Positions 9,698-20,505 of a stretch of DNA of 64,000 bases are shown piece by piece (the first letter of the stretch is position 1; every line of letters begins with the position of its first letter). Both the position numbers and the translations under genes were made by a program. The stretch is taken from contig OX328132.1 in assembly GCA_946811695.1 (NCBI GenBank), positions 96,596,022 to 96,660,021 on the forward strand, in the 5' to 3' direction. Under the pieces are notes generated by a model. The model made no database searches. It had not been told where the DNA came from and saw only the letters and a program-made list of their open reading frames with translations. Source of the stretch: Gonocerus acuteangulatus. Its lineage: Eukaryota > Arthropoda > Insecta > Hemiptera > Coreidae.

Positions 9698-12402
9698 TCC
9701 CCTCCAGCTGTAAAACCCTCACCATCCTTCTCTGGAATTCAAATGGCTTACTGTCCCGAAAACAAGAACTAGAACTCTTACTAACTGACAAACAAGTTGA
9801 CATTGTATTATTAACAGAGACACACCTACGTCCGCAACTCACATATACCACACCAGGATACAGGACATATAGAACAGATCACCCAGACATGACAGGACAC
9901 GGTGGAACAGTTATTCTAATAAAATCCTCGTTATCCCACCACCTTCACCTGACCCTCTCAAGTGAATCATACCAACTTACATCCATATCAGTCAAAATGC
10001 ACCCTCATCCCATTATCTTTGCTTCTGTCTATTGTCCCCCTAATAAAACAATTTATCATCCAGATTTCCTCACCATCTTCCGTTCCTTAGGCCCTCACTT
10101 CGTTGCAGGGGGAGACTACAATGCGAAACATATTCAATGGGGAAGCAGAACTACCAACTCCAGAGGCCGTGTGCTAAACGATGTCATAAACTCCGAAAAC
10201 TACCTTTTTCTTTCCCAACCTAATCCTACCTACTGGCCTTCCGACCTAAACAGAATCCCCGATATTGTTGACTTCTTCGTCTCTTCTGGCCTAGGAGGCA
10301 TTTACTCTTCGGTGAAAACTCTTGATGACCTTTCCTCGGACCACTCTCCTCTCCTTCTCACCCTTAGTTCCTCTCCGATCCCCCTTCCTCCTAAACCTAC
10401 TCTTACACCTGGACCTGTGGACTGGCCATTGTTTCGATCGACAGTAGACTGTTTTATTGATCTGAAAGTAGCTCTGAAAACACAACAGGACGTGGACAGA
10501 GCTGCAGAAATAGTTACGCAGGCCATACAATTCAGCATGAAAGTCGCAAGCAAGCAACGGAAACCAATACCCTCTCCTCAACATTCAAAACTCCCTCCCC
10601 AAATCCTTGAGCTCTTGTCAGCAAAACGCAGAGCACGAGCCCAATGGCAGAGATCCCGATACCCTTCCGATAAAACCTTATTCAACAACCTGACGAGACG
10701 GCTAAAAGACGAACTTAAAAAACATCGAACTGACAATTACGATACTTACCTTTCCTCCCTCACCACCAGTGACAACTCCCTATGGCAAGCAACAAAGCAT
10801 ATCTTAAAATTCCAACCGACCTCATCTCCTTTACGCCAAGAGAATGGTTCCTGGGCACGAAGTGACGAGGAAAAAGCAACATTATTTGCCGACCATCTCC
10901 AATCCGTATTCACTCCAAATCCTGAAAGTAATCCCACACTCACTACTGAAATCCTGAACTCTCTTGATGAACCCCTTCCTCTTTCGGAACCACCTAAATC
11001 CATCAGTCCTGCAGATGTCAAATATACAATTCACCATCTCCCTCGTAAGAAATCTCCAGGTCCCGATCTAATAACTGCCAATATCCTTCGACACCTGCCA
11101 CACAAAACCCTGATGTTCCTTAACCTAATATTTAATAGCATCCTCCGTACTACTCGATTTCCTACATCCTGTAAACATTCCGAAGTAATCCTTATTCCAA
11201 AACCCCTTAAATCTCCAACACTTGCCAGTTCCTATCGTCCTATTAGCCTTCTCCCAATAATTTCAAAAGTATTCGAAAAACTCCTGTATAGAAGACTCCT
11301 ACCCATAGTAAACTCAAACCATAAAATTCCTGATCACCAGTTTGGCTTCCGTACCCAGCATTCCACTACCCAACAAGTCTTCCGTGTATTTGACACCATT
11401 TCCTCCACACTCGAGCAAAAGGGCTTGTGTTCCGGTGTCTTTCTTGACGTGGCTCAGGCCTTTGATCGAGTGTGGCATCCCGGACTTCTTTATAAACTCA
11501 AAACATTCCTTCCTCTCCATTTCTATCTTATCCTAAAATCGTATCTTGAAAATCGTACATTCCATATTAAATACGGCTCTTCAATTTCCTCTCCTCGAAC
11601 CATTAAAGCAGGTGTCCCCCAAGGCAGTATCCTAGCTCCTCTCCTTTATTCTATATTTACTTCAGATATCCCAACACCCCCAAATATTGTAACGTGTACA
11701 TTTGCCGATGACACTGCCTTCCTTATTTCCTCTCCCGATCCTAAACTGGCATCTGAAAAACTGCAAACCTACCTCAATGACGTCGAGAAATGGACAAACA
11801 AATGGAGGATTCAAATGAACCCAGAGAAATGTACGCAAGTAACTTTCACCCTGCGACGAGCTGAGTGCCCTCCTGTAAAAATTCACAATATCCCAATACC
11901 CCAATCCAACGAGGTTCGATATTTAGGGTTCCACCTCGACAAGCGACTTACCTGGAAAACACACGTAAAACACAAGAGACAAGAACTGAACAAACGCTTT
12001 GGACTTCTCCGACGACTTATTGGACCTAAATCAAAACTTGAAACAAAAAACAAACTTACAATATACAAGACTATAATAAGACCGATATGGACATACGGGA
12101 TAGAACTATGGGGATCAGCTAAGCCATCAAATATAAACATTATCCAACGTTTTCAATCCAAAGTCCTCCGTAAAATCCTTAACGCTCCTTTCTACGTTTC
12201 AAACCTAACCATCCACCGAGACACTGATATACCCTTTGTCCATGATTTAGCCAAATCCCGTTTCCTGACCTTTTTCTCTAAACTCCCAGCCCACCCCAAT
12301 CCTCTTGGCAAATCCCTCTCTTCCAATGTTATTCCTGATAATCCTCCTCGCCGCCTCCACCGCCATTGGCCACGAGACAACTTATTGCAAGAAACTGTGT
12401 AA
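9694..12402 (+). CDS. Jockey-clade LINE ORF2: endonuclease-reverse transcriptase
   Basis: A 902-residue intact polyprotein that nicks target DNA and reverse-transcribes the LINE RNA (target-primed reverse transcription). The N-terminal APE-type endonuclease shows WNSNGL (residues 14-19), the catalytic Glu in LLTETHL (E42), GGDYNAKH (139-146, D141/N143) and SDH (215-217). The reverse transcriptase shows SYRPISLLPIISKVFEKLL, HQFGFRTQHST, FLDVAQAFDRVWH (first catalytic Asp D585), GVPQGSILAPLLY (from about 640) and FADD (670-673). The C-terminal thumb/tail ends in PRDNLLQETV. There is no RNase H domain, as usual for Jockey. The start ATG overlaps the ORF1 stop (ATGA), suggesting translation by termination-reinitiation. 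Length is normal for the clade and all catalytic residues are present, so the protein could be active in trans even though this copy's ORF1 is broken. Confidence 0.95.
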   Translation: MIPSSCKTLTILLWNSNGLLSRKQELELLLTDKQVDIVLLTETHLRPQLTYTTPGYRTYRTDHPDMTGHGGTVILIKSSLSHHLHLTLSSESYQLTSISVKMHPHPIIFASVYCPPNKTIYHPDFLTIFRSLGPHFVAGGDYNAKHIQWGSRTTNSRGRVLNDVINSENYLFLSQPNPTYWPSDLNRIPDIVDFFVSSGLGGIYSSVKTLDDLSSDHSPLLLTLSSSPIPLPPKPTLTPGPVDWPLFRSTVDCFIDLKVALKTQQDVDRAAEIVTQAIQFSMKVASKQRKPIPSPQHSKLPPQILELLSAKRRARAQWQRSRYPSDKTLFNNLTRRLKDELKKHRTDNYDTYLSSLTTSDNSLWQATKHILKFQPTSSPLRQENGSWARSDEEKATLFADHLQSVFTPNPESNPTLTTEILNSLDEPLPLSEPPKSISPADVKYTIHHLPRKKSPGPDLITANILRHLPHKTLMFLNLIFNSILRTTRFPTSCKHSEVILIPKPLKSPTLASSYRPISLLPIISKVFEKLLYRRLLPIVNSNHKIPDHQFGFRTQHSTTQQVFRVFDTISSTLEQKGLCSGVFLDVAQAFDRVWHPGLLYKLKTFLPLHFYLILKSYLENRTFHIKYGSSISSPRTIKAGVPQGSILAPLLYSIFTSDIPTPPNIVTCTFADDTAFLISSPDPKLASEKLQTYLNDVEKWTNKWRIQMNPEKCTQVTFTLRRAECPPVKIHNIPIPQSNEVRYLGFHLDKRLTWKTHVKHKRQELNKRFGLLRRLIGPKSKLETKNKLTIYKTIIRPIWTYGIELWGSAKPSNINIIQRFQSKVLRKILNAPFYVSNLTIHRDTDIPFVHDLAKSRFLTFFSKLPAHPNPLGKSLSSNVIPDNPPRRLHRHWPRDNLLQETV

Positions 12403-12489
12403 ATATTGTAAATAGTGTACATAGTTCAACCAATTTTATTGGGAGTAGCAGTAATGTCTGCCTTCTCCCCTCATCTCATCCAGTGTGTT

Positions 12490-12540
<51 letters not shown>

Positions 12541-12783
12541 CTTACGGCGCATCTACAACTAGGTCATTAGCGCCGACATCCTGGGTGCAGCGAGGAATTT
12601 TACCAGCGAGCCATGGGATGATAAAATTCCTGCCGGAGGTTGGGAATCGAACCCACCATCTCCCGCTTATGAATCCAAGGCGCTAGCCATTAGACCACGG
12701 GAGACCCCTGTTGCCATTGTTAGTTCAAATTTACTTATTGTACATATTTGTACAGATTGTAAATATCAATAAAGGAGATACTG

Positions 12784-12812
<29 letters not shown>
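12403..12812 (+). other. LINE 3' UTR with poly(A), interrupted by a SINE
   Basis: It follows the ORF2 stop. The LINE-derived part is short (about 12403-12495 and 12719-12783). It contains AATAAA at 12768-12773 and a poly(A) run from 12784, followed by (TA)n 12813-12850. A SINE in reverse orientation occupies the middle. Confidence 0.85.
12486..12718 (-). mobile_element. tRNA-derived SINE (family 1), copy a
   Basis: Read on the minus strand the element starts with TCTCCCGTGGTCTAATGG. It has a pol III box A (TGGTCTAATGG) and a perfect box B (GGTTCGATTCC), then a family-specific body, and ends in a long poly(A) (poly-T on the plus strand, about 12495-12540). It is flanked by a 10-bp target duplication tgttgccatt (12486-12495 and 12709-12718). 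The 5' head resembles tRNA-Glu, whereas spacing and a CAT at the anticodon position resemble tRNA-Met, so the parent tRNA is uncertain. Confidence 0.9.
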
Positions 12813-12850
<38 letters not shown>

Positions 12851-12854
<4 letters not shown>

Positions 12855-13687
12855 CGGTGACATTTAATTTTTCAATTCAGCTTTTCATTCCTTAATTCCC
12901 GAATATTCTCCTATTACACCGACTTGCCTTCTTACGTACACCAAACAATCTAAGGAATTATAGCTTCCCTCTGGGAAAAGAAAGTTCCCCTCTTATAATG
13001 ACCATCCTTAGAGTAAATCGCTCCTTTAATATAAACCCTTTTAGGCTTTTGTGAATTTAAAGTGGTGTTTAAAAAAGTCACCCAATTTTATGCTTTTCCA
13101 TCGTTCAAGTATTAAATACAGTCGGGCCTCCTTGCAACGTACTTTCTTATAAGGAAGTTCTTCATCTGTTGAATATTTGTGTTGTCCGAAAAGGTTTCAT
13201 ATAAAATAATGTTTATATCTGGAAATATTTATACAACAGAACATTTAATTTTATAAAGTAGTCCCGGTAATAGGGTTGGTTAATTGCAGAAGGTGAAATA
13301 AAGTTGTCATCACTCGATACATCCTTTTTATTATGCACAAGGCCTCAACATCATATATGCACTTGACCCGTAAGGAGGTCTGCCCCGATCGCCGCGATGT
13401 CACAAGCATTTAAGCACTAAGTACCTGATGATATTACATTATTGAGAATGTGTCATAGAAACACATTTACCGGAGGAAGCAGAGCAAAGTGTTAGACATT
13501 TTGTTGGAGGAATATGGCTTAAATTTTAGTCCAGCTCAAAGTATATACGGACGTTTAATGTTAGCACCCAATAATGAATGTTATGATAATGTAATTTGTA
13601 AATATACTAAAAATTATCATTGTTGTGGCATTAATATTATTTTAACCGGCTTAGAAATCATACTTATAACAGAGGACTCGATGAAGG
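12851..13687. other. LINE downstream flank, no gene
   Basis: No coding sequence is supported here. Positions 13270-13310 (ccggtaatagggttgg, then cagaaggtgaaa) match the inner part of the 39.2-39.9 kb palindrome. A weak cctgatgatat...gaaacac arrangement at 13427-13475 recalls a decayed hammerhead end. The short frame at 13489-13767 is chance sequence copied by the duplication. Confidence 0.5.
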
Positions 13688-13837
13688 TGATAATCCTCCT
13701 CGCCGCCTCCACCGCCATTGGCCACGAGACAACTTATTGCAAGAAACTGTGTAAATATTGTAAATAGTGTACATAGTTCAACCAATTTTATTGGGAGTAG
13801 CAGTAATGTCTGCCTTCTCCCCTCATCTCATCCAGTG

Positions 13838-13841
13838 TGTT

Positions 13842-13891
<50 letters not shown>

Positions 13892-14070
13892 CTTACGGCG
13901 CATCTACAACTAGGTCATTAGCGCCGACATCCTGGGTGCAGCGAGGAATTTTACCAGCGAGCCATGGGATGATAAAATTCCTGCCGGAGGTTGGGAATCG
14001 AACCCACCATCTCCCGCTTATGAATCCAAGGCGCTAGCCATTAGACCACGGGAGACCCCTGTTGCCATTG
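13838..14070 (-). mobile_element. SINE family 1, copy b (within tandem duplication)
   Basis: The duplicate of the SINE at 12486-12718, with the same box A, box B and target duplication. It is not an independent insertion because the whole surrounding unit is duplicated. Confidence 0.9.
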
Positions 14071-14134
14071 TTAGTTCAAATTTACTTATTGTACATATTT
14101 GTACAGATTGTAAATATCAATAAAGGAGATACTG

Positions 14135-14197
<63 letters not shown>

Positions 14198-15032
14198 CGG
14201 TGACATTTAATTTTTCAATTCAGCTTTTCATTCCTTAATTCCCGAATATTCTCCTATTACACCGACTTGCCTTCTTACGTACACCAAACAATCTAAGGAA
14301 TTATAGCTTCCCTCTGGGAAAAGAAAGTTCCCCTCTTATAATGACCATCCTTAGAGTAAATCGCTCCTTTAATATAAACCCTTTTAGGCTTTTGTGAATT
14401 TAAAGTGGTGTTTAAAAAAGTCACCCAATTTTATGCTTTTCCATCGTTCAAGTATTAAATACAGTCGGGCCTCCTTGCAACGTACTTTCTTATAAGGAAG
14501 TTCTTCATCTGTTGAATATTTGTGTTGTCCGAAAAGGTTTCATATAAAATAATGTTTATATCTGGAAATATTTATACAACAGAACATTTAATTTTATAAA
14601 GTAGTCCCGGTAATAGGGTTGGTTAATTGCAGAAGGTGAAATAAAGTTGTCATCACTCGATACATCCTTTTTATTATGCACAAGGCCTCAACATCATATA
14701 TGCACTTGACCCGTAAGGAGGTCTGCCCCGATCGCCGCGATGTCACAAGCATTTAAGCACTAAGTACCTGATGATATTACATTATTGAGAATGTGTCATA
14801 GAAACACATTTACCGGAGGAAGCAGAGCAAAGTGTTAGACATTTTGTTGGAGGAATATGGCTTAAATTTTAGTCCAGCTCAAAGTATATACGGACGTTTA
14901 ATGTTAGCACCCAATAATGAATGTTATGATAATGTAATTTGTAAATATACTAAAAATTATCATTGTTGTGGCATTAATATTATTTTAACCGGCTTAGAAA
15001 TCATACTTATAACAGAGGACTCGATGAAGGTG

Positions 15033-17250
15033 GTGTAGGCATGAAACGCAACCAAATACATTTACAAACCAATTACAGCTCAAGAATAACCAAACACACA
15101 TACTGACGAAGTTAAAACTCATACAACTAACGAAAACGAAACCATGCATACGGAACAAAACTGCACAGACAGACGTAATAACTATGCATCAAAACGAATT
15201 TTAAAAATCAAATTCTTCATTTTCTATTAAAAACTCTGTCCATAATCGGTCATTAATTCGTTATAATTCGAAAAAATCCTTCGTACTTTACTAGCAAATA
15301 TCACTAGAGAGCTACAGTTAAAATTTAGTCAAGTGGGTGAAAATTTAAGGTGCTAGCTTTTCGCCCGATTTGAAAAACGGTTTTGAGAAAATCTATTTTA
15401 AAGTTTAATATACTGAAATGTTAATTTTTTTTTTCATAATTTCTTTTAATATGGATAAAAAAATGGTTTTTGATTTTGAAATGTATCGGAGTTAAGGAAG
15501 CATTTAAGCTCATAAAAATGAAAATGGTAAAAAAAATGTTACCCTTTAAGGATTTAGTTCTTTTGGCGCTGTTTGCTGGAAATTATGTGTCAAACGTCTT
15601 CTTTATCTTTTTTTCATTTAATTTTTTTTTAATGCAATTCAACCACACGAGTAATTTTTGCCTATTAGAATTCGTTGAAAGTAATAATTTAATTAGCGTT
15701 TGACCGAGAGAGATACCAATTTCTCTAGATATTCCTTGAAAACCTGTCCCGCTCCTCAGATTAGCTGACATGTCAGACTCCGTGATAAAATATAAAATGT
15801 GCTTCCATTGGTCATCAAAACTAAGGCCATCGTTAACACAGTTTAAATATTGTATTAATGCATAAGAAAAAAAAATCGTAAAATTTTGAACAGATGAAAT
15901 TTTCTTTTAGCCTTAGAGTAGATATTTCGTTGAGGTGGTAGTTGAGCGTCGAGGGAGCGATGGAATAATCCAATAGAGCTGCTGTGGAATCCGAGAGAGC
16001 ATACATGCCTCCACTGAATATATTGTGATTCCACTTCGCCACAATTTACACGCTTAAAACTTTTTACAGTTAAAATAAAGTTCCGTGAAAATATTTTCAT
16101 GTTCAAATACAATAAGTCGCATTTTGAACAAACTTTCTTTGTTTTATATTACCATTTAGCGCAGAATCTATACTGGATTATTTTCTTTCTTTTTTTTCAA
16201 ACTCCTATAACAAAAGCTTTTCTATGAAAGACGAGACATTGTTTCGTTCAGAAATATTTTTATACATTTTGAATTTCTATAGAAGTTCATATCTCCCTCG
16301 GGGCCACCTTTCTCCATTGTGTGTCCATCGTGTAAGTGACCAATGAAACAACATTTACATTGTACTTCCATACCAAAAATATCTCGTACATATGTAAGAA
16401 TTGTGTTATTTCCATCTCGTTACTTTTTTTGTTTTCCTGTTGAGCTTCTATAGTATTTCAATATATTCTCTCACGTTGTTTTACGTCAAAGAAAATGATT
16501 GGGAAGCAAGCGTCTTTTTTCCTATACTTTTCTCTGTACTTCCAATAAAAAAAAAAAAACTTTCTATGGTGGCGGAGATTTTTATTTGTTTTGCCTTGCC
16601 ATGTGTTCGAATTTCTTTAGAACTAGAGGCGACTACCCCACGAACAATGCTTTTTTCTGAAATCCTTATATTTAATAACACTACACTTGTTATCGCTTCA
16701 CTGAAGATTATCACTCCAGAAATATTCTTGAGCAAACATTCTTCTTTTCATCCAACGTTTGCAGTATTAGATTGTTAACAAAGACTGTGCGCTGTTTACT
16801 ATGCTTCTCTAAAAATACTTTCGTAATAAAGTATTTGTTAAATCGGTCTCATTCCCTAATGTTTACATATACTTTACAATTCAGCTTATATTTATTGTTT
16901 TTTTTTTTTTTTGTTTACTGGAGTAGGCTATATATAACTTAATTAGAACAGCTGAAGCTAATTCTGTCAGGTGCATACATTAATGTAATGACATGACATT
17001 TAGCATACATTAACATAAAAAAAATATATATATATATCGAAGTCTATGGCACAATCATTTATACTTACAATTTAAAATAATTCTATAACGATTTTTTTGT
17101 TAACTATTTATAATTGAGAAAAATACATATCTTATTAAGATTAATTTAAGAAAAATTATTTATAATAAATAAATACAAGAGTTAAAGTAATAACCAAGTT
17201 CGTACCAATAAATGAACAAAGCAAATACACAGAAAGAAAAACTAGTATGA
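15033..17250. other. no recognisable feature
   Basis: AT-rich sequence with only short frames lacking domain-like content. A short (TA)n occurs near 17023. Confidence 0.6.
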
Positions 17251-17746
17251 AAATTGGGCCCTTCAGGCCACAACGACCCACCCGGTGGACTTGTGCCTAA
17301 AATGTAATAAAACATGGACTATGCTTTACCCGCCCATTTTTAGCATATTTGAATGAATGAATGAAAACAATACATTATTCTGGGACTTCGTCCCATAAGA
17401 ATAAAAATAAATACAAAATAAACAATAAACAAATTTAACCTTAAAATATGAATATAAATAAAGAAAAAACAAAAGTATAAAAAAAAAAAAGAATACAAAT
17501 ATTATAAGTGAAGTCTTAAATAATAAAATAAAATATAAGTAAATATGTACATAAATTATAGTTTGATGAGTTGAGTGATGATACAATGTTCAGAGGGGGA
17601 TGGGAATATAATTAGATAGTTTAAAATAAATTGGGGCTATAAAATGGGGGCTATAAAAGGATATGAATAAAAATAAATACATAAAAAAGAGAAGAAAACA
17701 ACAATATAATTTACAAAGCTAAAATGGTCTTCTTGGTGGTCAAATC
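17250..17746 (-). other. probable 3' UTR of the truncated LINE
   Basis: Directly downstream (minus strand) of the RT C-terminus. It contains a GC-richer segment, about 17255-17295, reading CCACCGGGTGGGTCGTTG on the minus strand, in otherwise AT-rich sequence. The 3' end of the element is not clear. Confidence 0.4.
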
Positions 17747-18004
17747 TTAAGAAGCGTCTTCCTGGGAGGATAGGAGAAAAGCAAAGAGGCGGGATTTAAA
17801 TGCAGGTAAGGAAGGAGAGTGTCGAATGGAAAGAGGGATAGAGTTCCAGAAGGAGGAGGCTCGGGAGATGAAGGAACGGTCAAAGAAGGCTGTTTTATGA
17901 GTGGGAGGATAGAGATCGGAGGGACGGGAGCGGGTACCACGGGAATGGACAGAAGAACTGAAGGAGGTTGTAGATATAGGAAGGAGATTTGGAAGAAATG
18001 GTTT
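17747..18004 (-). pseudogene. LINE reverse-transcriptase C-terminus (5'-truncated)
   Basis: On the minus strand a frame ends at TAA (17749-17747) with a C-terminal tail reading FISRASSFWNSIPLSIRHSP, then LPAFKSRLFAFLL. The pattern F..R...WNSLP...r.s.sl..FK..L is typical of the extreme C-terminus of CR1/L2/Jockey-group LINE polyproteins. Everything upstream is missing, as usual for a 5'-truncated insertion. The plus-strand GA-rich frames here are shadows. Confidence 0.7.
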
Positions 18005-18089
18005 TGTAAAGGAAGGAACCTAGGAAGTATTGTCGTCGAATTGATGGAAATAACCACTTCAACTCGGAATACCGGAGTATATTTCTATA

Positions 18090-19276
18090 TGATCTTTCCT
18101 CCTCTTCCTGTCCTCTCACTTCCGGCCCTGTTCCTGCTCACATCAGTAGTGCTTACTGGACCGGAAGTGGACCATAGTGGACAAAAAGTGGCTAGAAGTA
18201 GACAATATTTGATCCGGAAATGATTCAGAAATAGGCCGGAGTGGAGCGGAATTAGACTGAAGCGCGCTACTTTGGGGATGCATTGTCGTTTCACTTTCGC
18301 TTTACGGCTTTGGCTACGGCTAAAGCATGATCCACGCTAAGAAAATAAAAATGTCATTAAGAAAATGTTGCCCATTAATTTTTACAAATAAACAATAAAC
18401 AGTTAAATGGTTAGTCGCAATTAAATTATTCGCGGCTCAATTAATTGCTATGGCAATTAGCGGAGTTAATCGTCGTTAAATGTAATCGTATCTCAAGATT
18501 CATGAATCCATCACGACTGATTAAATCGCGATTAAAAAGTTGATTTTTTTTTATCAAAAGAGTGAAAAGTTAATCGATTGATGCTCAATTCTGAACTAGG
18601 CTAATCCAGACTGAGAAAGTAACACTAAAGCCAATATATAAATTTAGTTTTGGTTGTAGTAGGAAAATATGGTTTGAATGAAGATATTTTATAAAGACAA
18701 CCATTAATATTCACCGGCTTAAGATGCCTCCTGTTTCCCATGAAGCCGCCCAAGTGTGGAACGCACCATTTATCAATGTCTTCGATGCATCAGACATCAA
18801 GTCGTTTCATTCTTTCCCGAGTCATTCACTTAGTTCACTGTTCAGTACAGGATGGAACATTGAAACAACAAGATTTTCTTGGCGGATTGAGTTCAACAAT
18901 TTTCAACGCGCATGACATCTATCAAAACTAAGATGTAAGAAGTTTTGATATGTTTGGTGTTGGGAAAATATTATAAAAAATATTTATAAACAGACATTAG
19001 TATTTATGAACTTTTCTTAAATATCTCGATATTTGCAGGGGAATTTGCTAATTGAAAAAGAACCATTCGAAAGCTCACTAAGGTTCCTACAAAAACGACT
19101 CTTATGAAAAGTTCGATTGAGAGATTTCAGTCGGAGAAATGGGATTGTTTTGTTCCTTTGAACGGTCTACGCTTTCCTCGGTTTATGATTAGTTTTTTTT
19201 TTAATTGCACCAGTAAAATGAATATTTTATCAAAACAATTTAATTATATGCGAAACATGACTGTAAAAGATTATTC
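18090..19276. other. no recognisable gene
   Basis: Contains a degenerate taatcg/cgatta-rich stretch at about 18415-18560 and a GC-richer part at 18100-18300. No coding evidence. Confidence 0.5.
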
Positions 19277-19277
19277 C

Positions 19278-19400
19278 TTAATGCCTCGGGTACGATAGGA
19301 GCGACGAGCGACAGACAGACAGAGCGTTGAGCAGCACAGCGGCGCCGGCTACGATACAGAGCGGCTGAGCTGTAGTTTCCTATAGTATCCGTTATCGCGT
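19278..19400 (+). repeat. left fragment of a gcgacgagcgaca repeat element
   Basis: gcctcgggtacgatagga then gcgacgagcgacagac (19283 on). This is an imperfect inverted match to 22882-22903 (tcgctcatatcataccc, gaggc) and a direct match to about 22717-22750. It may be one half of an older element separated from the right half by the Helentron-like insertion. Confidence 0.4.
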
Positions 19401-19942
19401 AATGCAATACTGCTTTTTTAAATTAAAATATTAAATAAAAAAATTATTATTTTAAATGTTTAGTTAGTAAAAATATCTTATCTGTATTTCCTATCTCTTC
19501 CCGTAGTTTCTTGGTTATGATAGTATTTTTAAAATCACTGTGACTGACATTCCATACTTTGCTTTTCCGGAATTAAAAGCTCACATTCACTATCATCCAA
19601 TTTACTCTTTTTCTGCCATTTTCGGTAGTCAAGAGCTTGAAGATAACTAAGAGTGGCGAGAAAAGTTTAATGTCATTGTTGAATTAAAATAAATTTATGT
19701 ACGTTTTATGAATATTTGTCAGTCAGTTTTTTTTTCCAAGTCTTATCAGGATTTGAATGTTTAATTTCAACGATATCAGTGCTGATATTAATTTAAATGA
19801 GAAATGAACGTTTTTTTATGTTCAATTGTAGAATTTCGTAAATTTCAGTTTTTTACAAGTAATTTAATAAACAAGGGAAATAAAAAACAAAAATCTGACT
19901 GAACAACGTTGTTCTAAATTTAATAAGCTATCATTTAAAAAA

Positions 19943-20505
19943 AGTCCAACTCGCAGGAACTGCATCATCTTAGCGCGGTAGCTGCTATTGGTAGGTTTTG
20001 ATCTTTCGTTAAAAATATAAAATAAAATCTCAAAGAGAAGGAAGCTTAAAGAGCCACATATGGAAACTGGCAGTTTTCTAAACGGATGGGACTCTCCCGT
20101 CATCGCGGCGCTCACTCTAGGAAAACTCTATTACCAATATGATTCTTATTTTCTCAGCTTTAATGGAATACTCATTCCACCGTTAAATAAACTTAAAAAA
20201 CAAAAGTGAGGTAAACAGTGACAAAAACCCGTTTAAAATAACAAAACTAACACTTTCGTAGTTTTAAGCACTTACTTCTCCAACTGACCTTGCCCTATCG
20301 AAATTGGCTATAGAATCTTTTTTTTAGAGAATTTAGTAAGCTTTTGAATGGTTATATTGTACTTCCCACGATTTCTTAACTGTTTTGAAGATATTAAGGG
20401 GGGAAAATGGTGCTAATACCTACCGATAGCTGCTATATTCCTTCACTAATCGCACTTGAGATAAGAACGGAACCGCGCTAAGATGAAGCAGTTCCTGCGG
20501 GTCGG
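19943..20505. repeat. 0.56-kb module with terminal inverted repeats (copy A)
   Basis: Left end gtccaactcgcaggaactg and right end cagttcctgcgggtcggac are inverted. The inverted repeat continues through the ttagcgcgg motif and the tagctgctat segment. It could be a MITE that became the 5' part of the larger element. Confidence 0.65.

Larger units (their letters stand above)
12338..15032 (+). repeat. 1.35-kb tandem duplication of LINE 3' end, SINE and flank
   Basis: Unit 1 (about 12338-13689) and unit 2 (about 13690-15032) are near identical at an offset of 1352 bp. Each contains the last ~22 codons of ORF2, the 3' UTR, the SINE with both target duplications, poly(A), (TA)n and about 850 bp of downstream flank. 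The units differ mainly in (TA)n length. The breakpoints read cctgataatcc (left), gaaggtgataatcc (junction) and gaaggtggtg (right), with only a few bases of microhomology. Confidence 0.9.

Noticed and set aside
12366..12686. Frames with poly-Phe runs at 12.4, 13.8 and 61.0 kb
   Set aside because: Poly-T of reverse-oriented SINE tails; not protein-coding.
12630..12705. Functional tRNA gene (Glu/Met-like) on the minus strand
   Set aside because: Perfect box B, but acceptor arms do not pair and the sequence is repeated with a common body and poly(A) at several loci: SINE.
13427..13475. Hammerhead in the LINE flank (cctgatgatat...gaaacac)
   Set aside because: Stem II pairing is poor and no NUH triplet follows; similarity to the 39-kb unit suggests a decayed end only.
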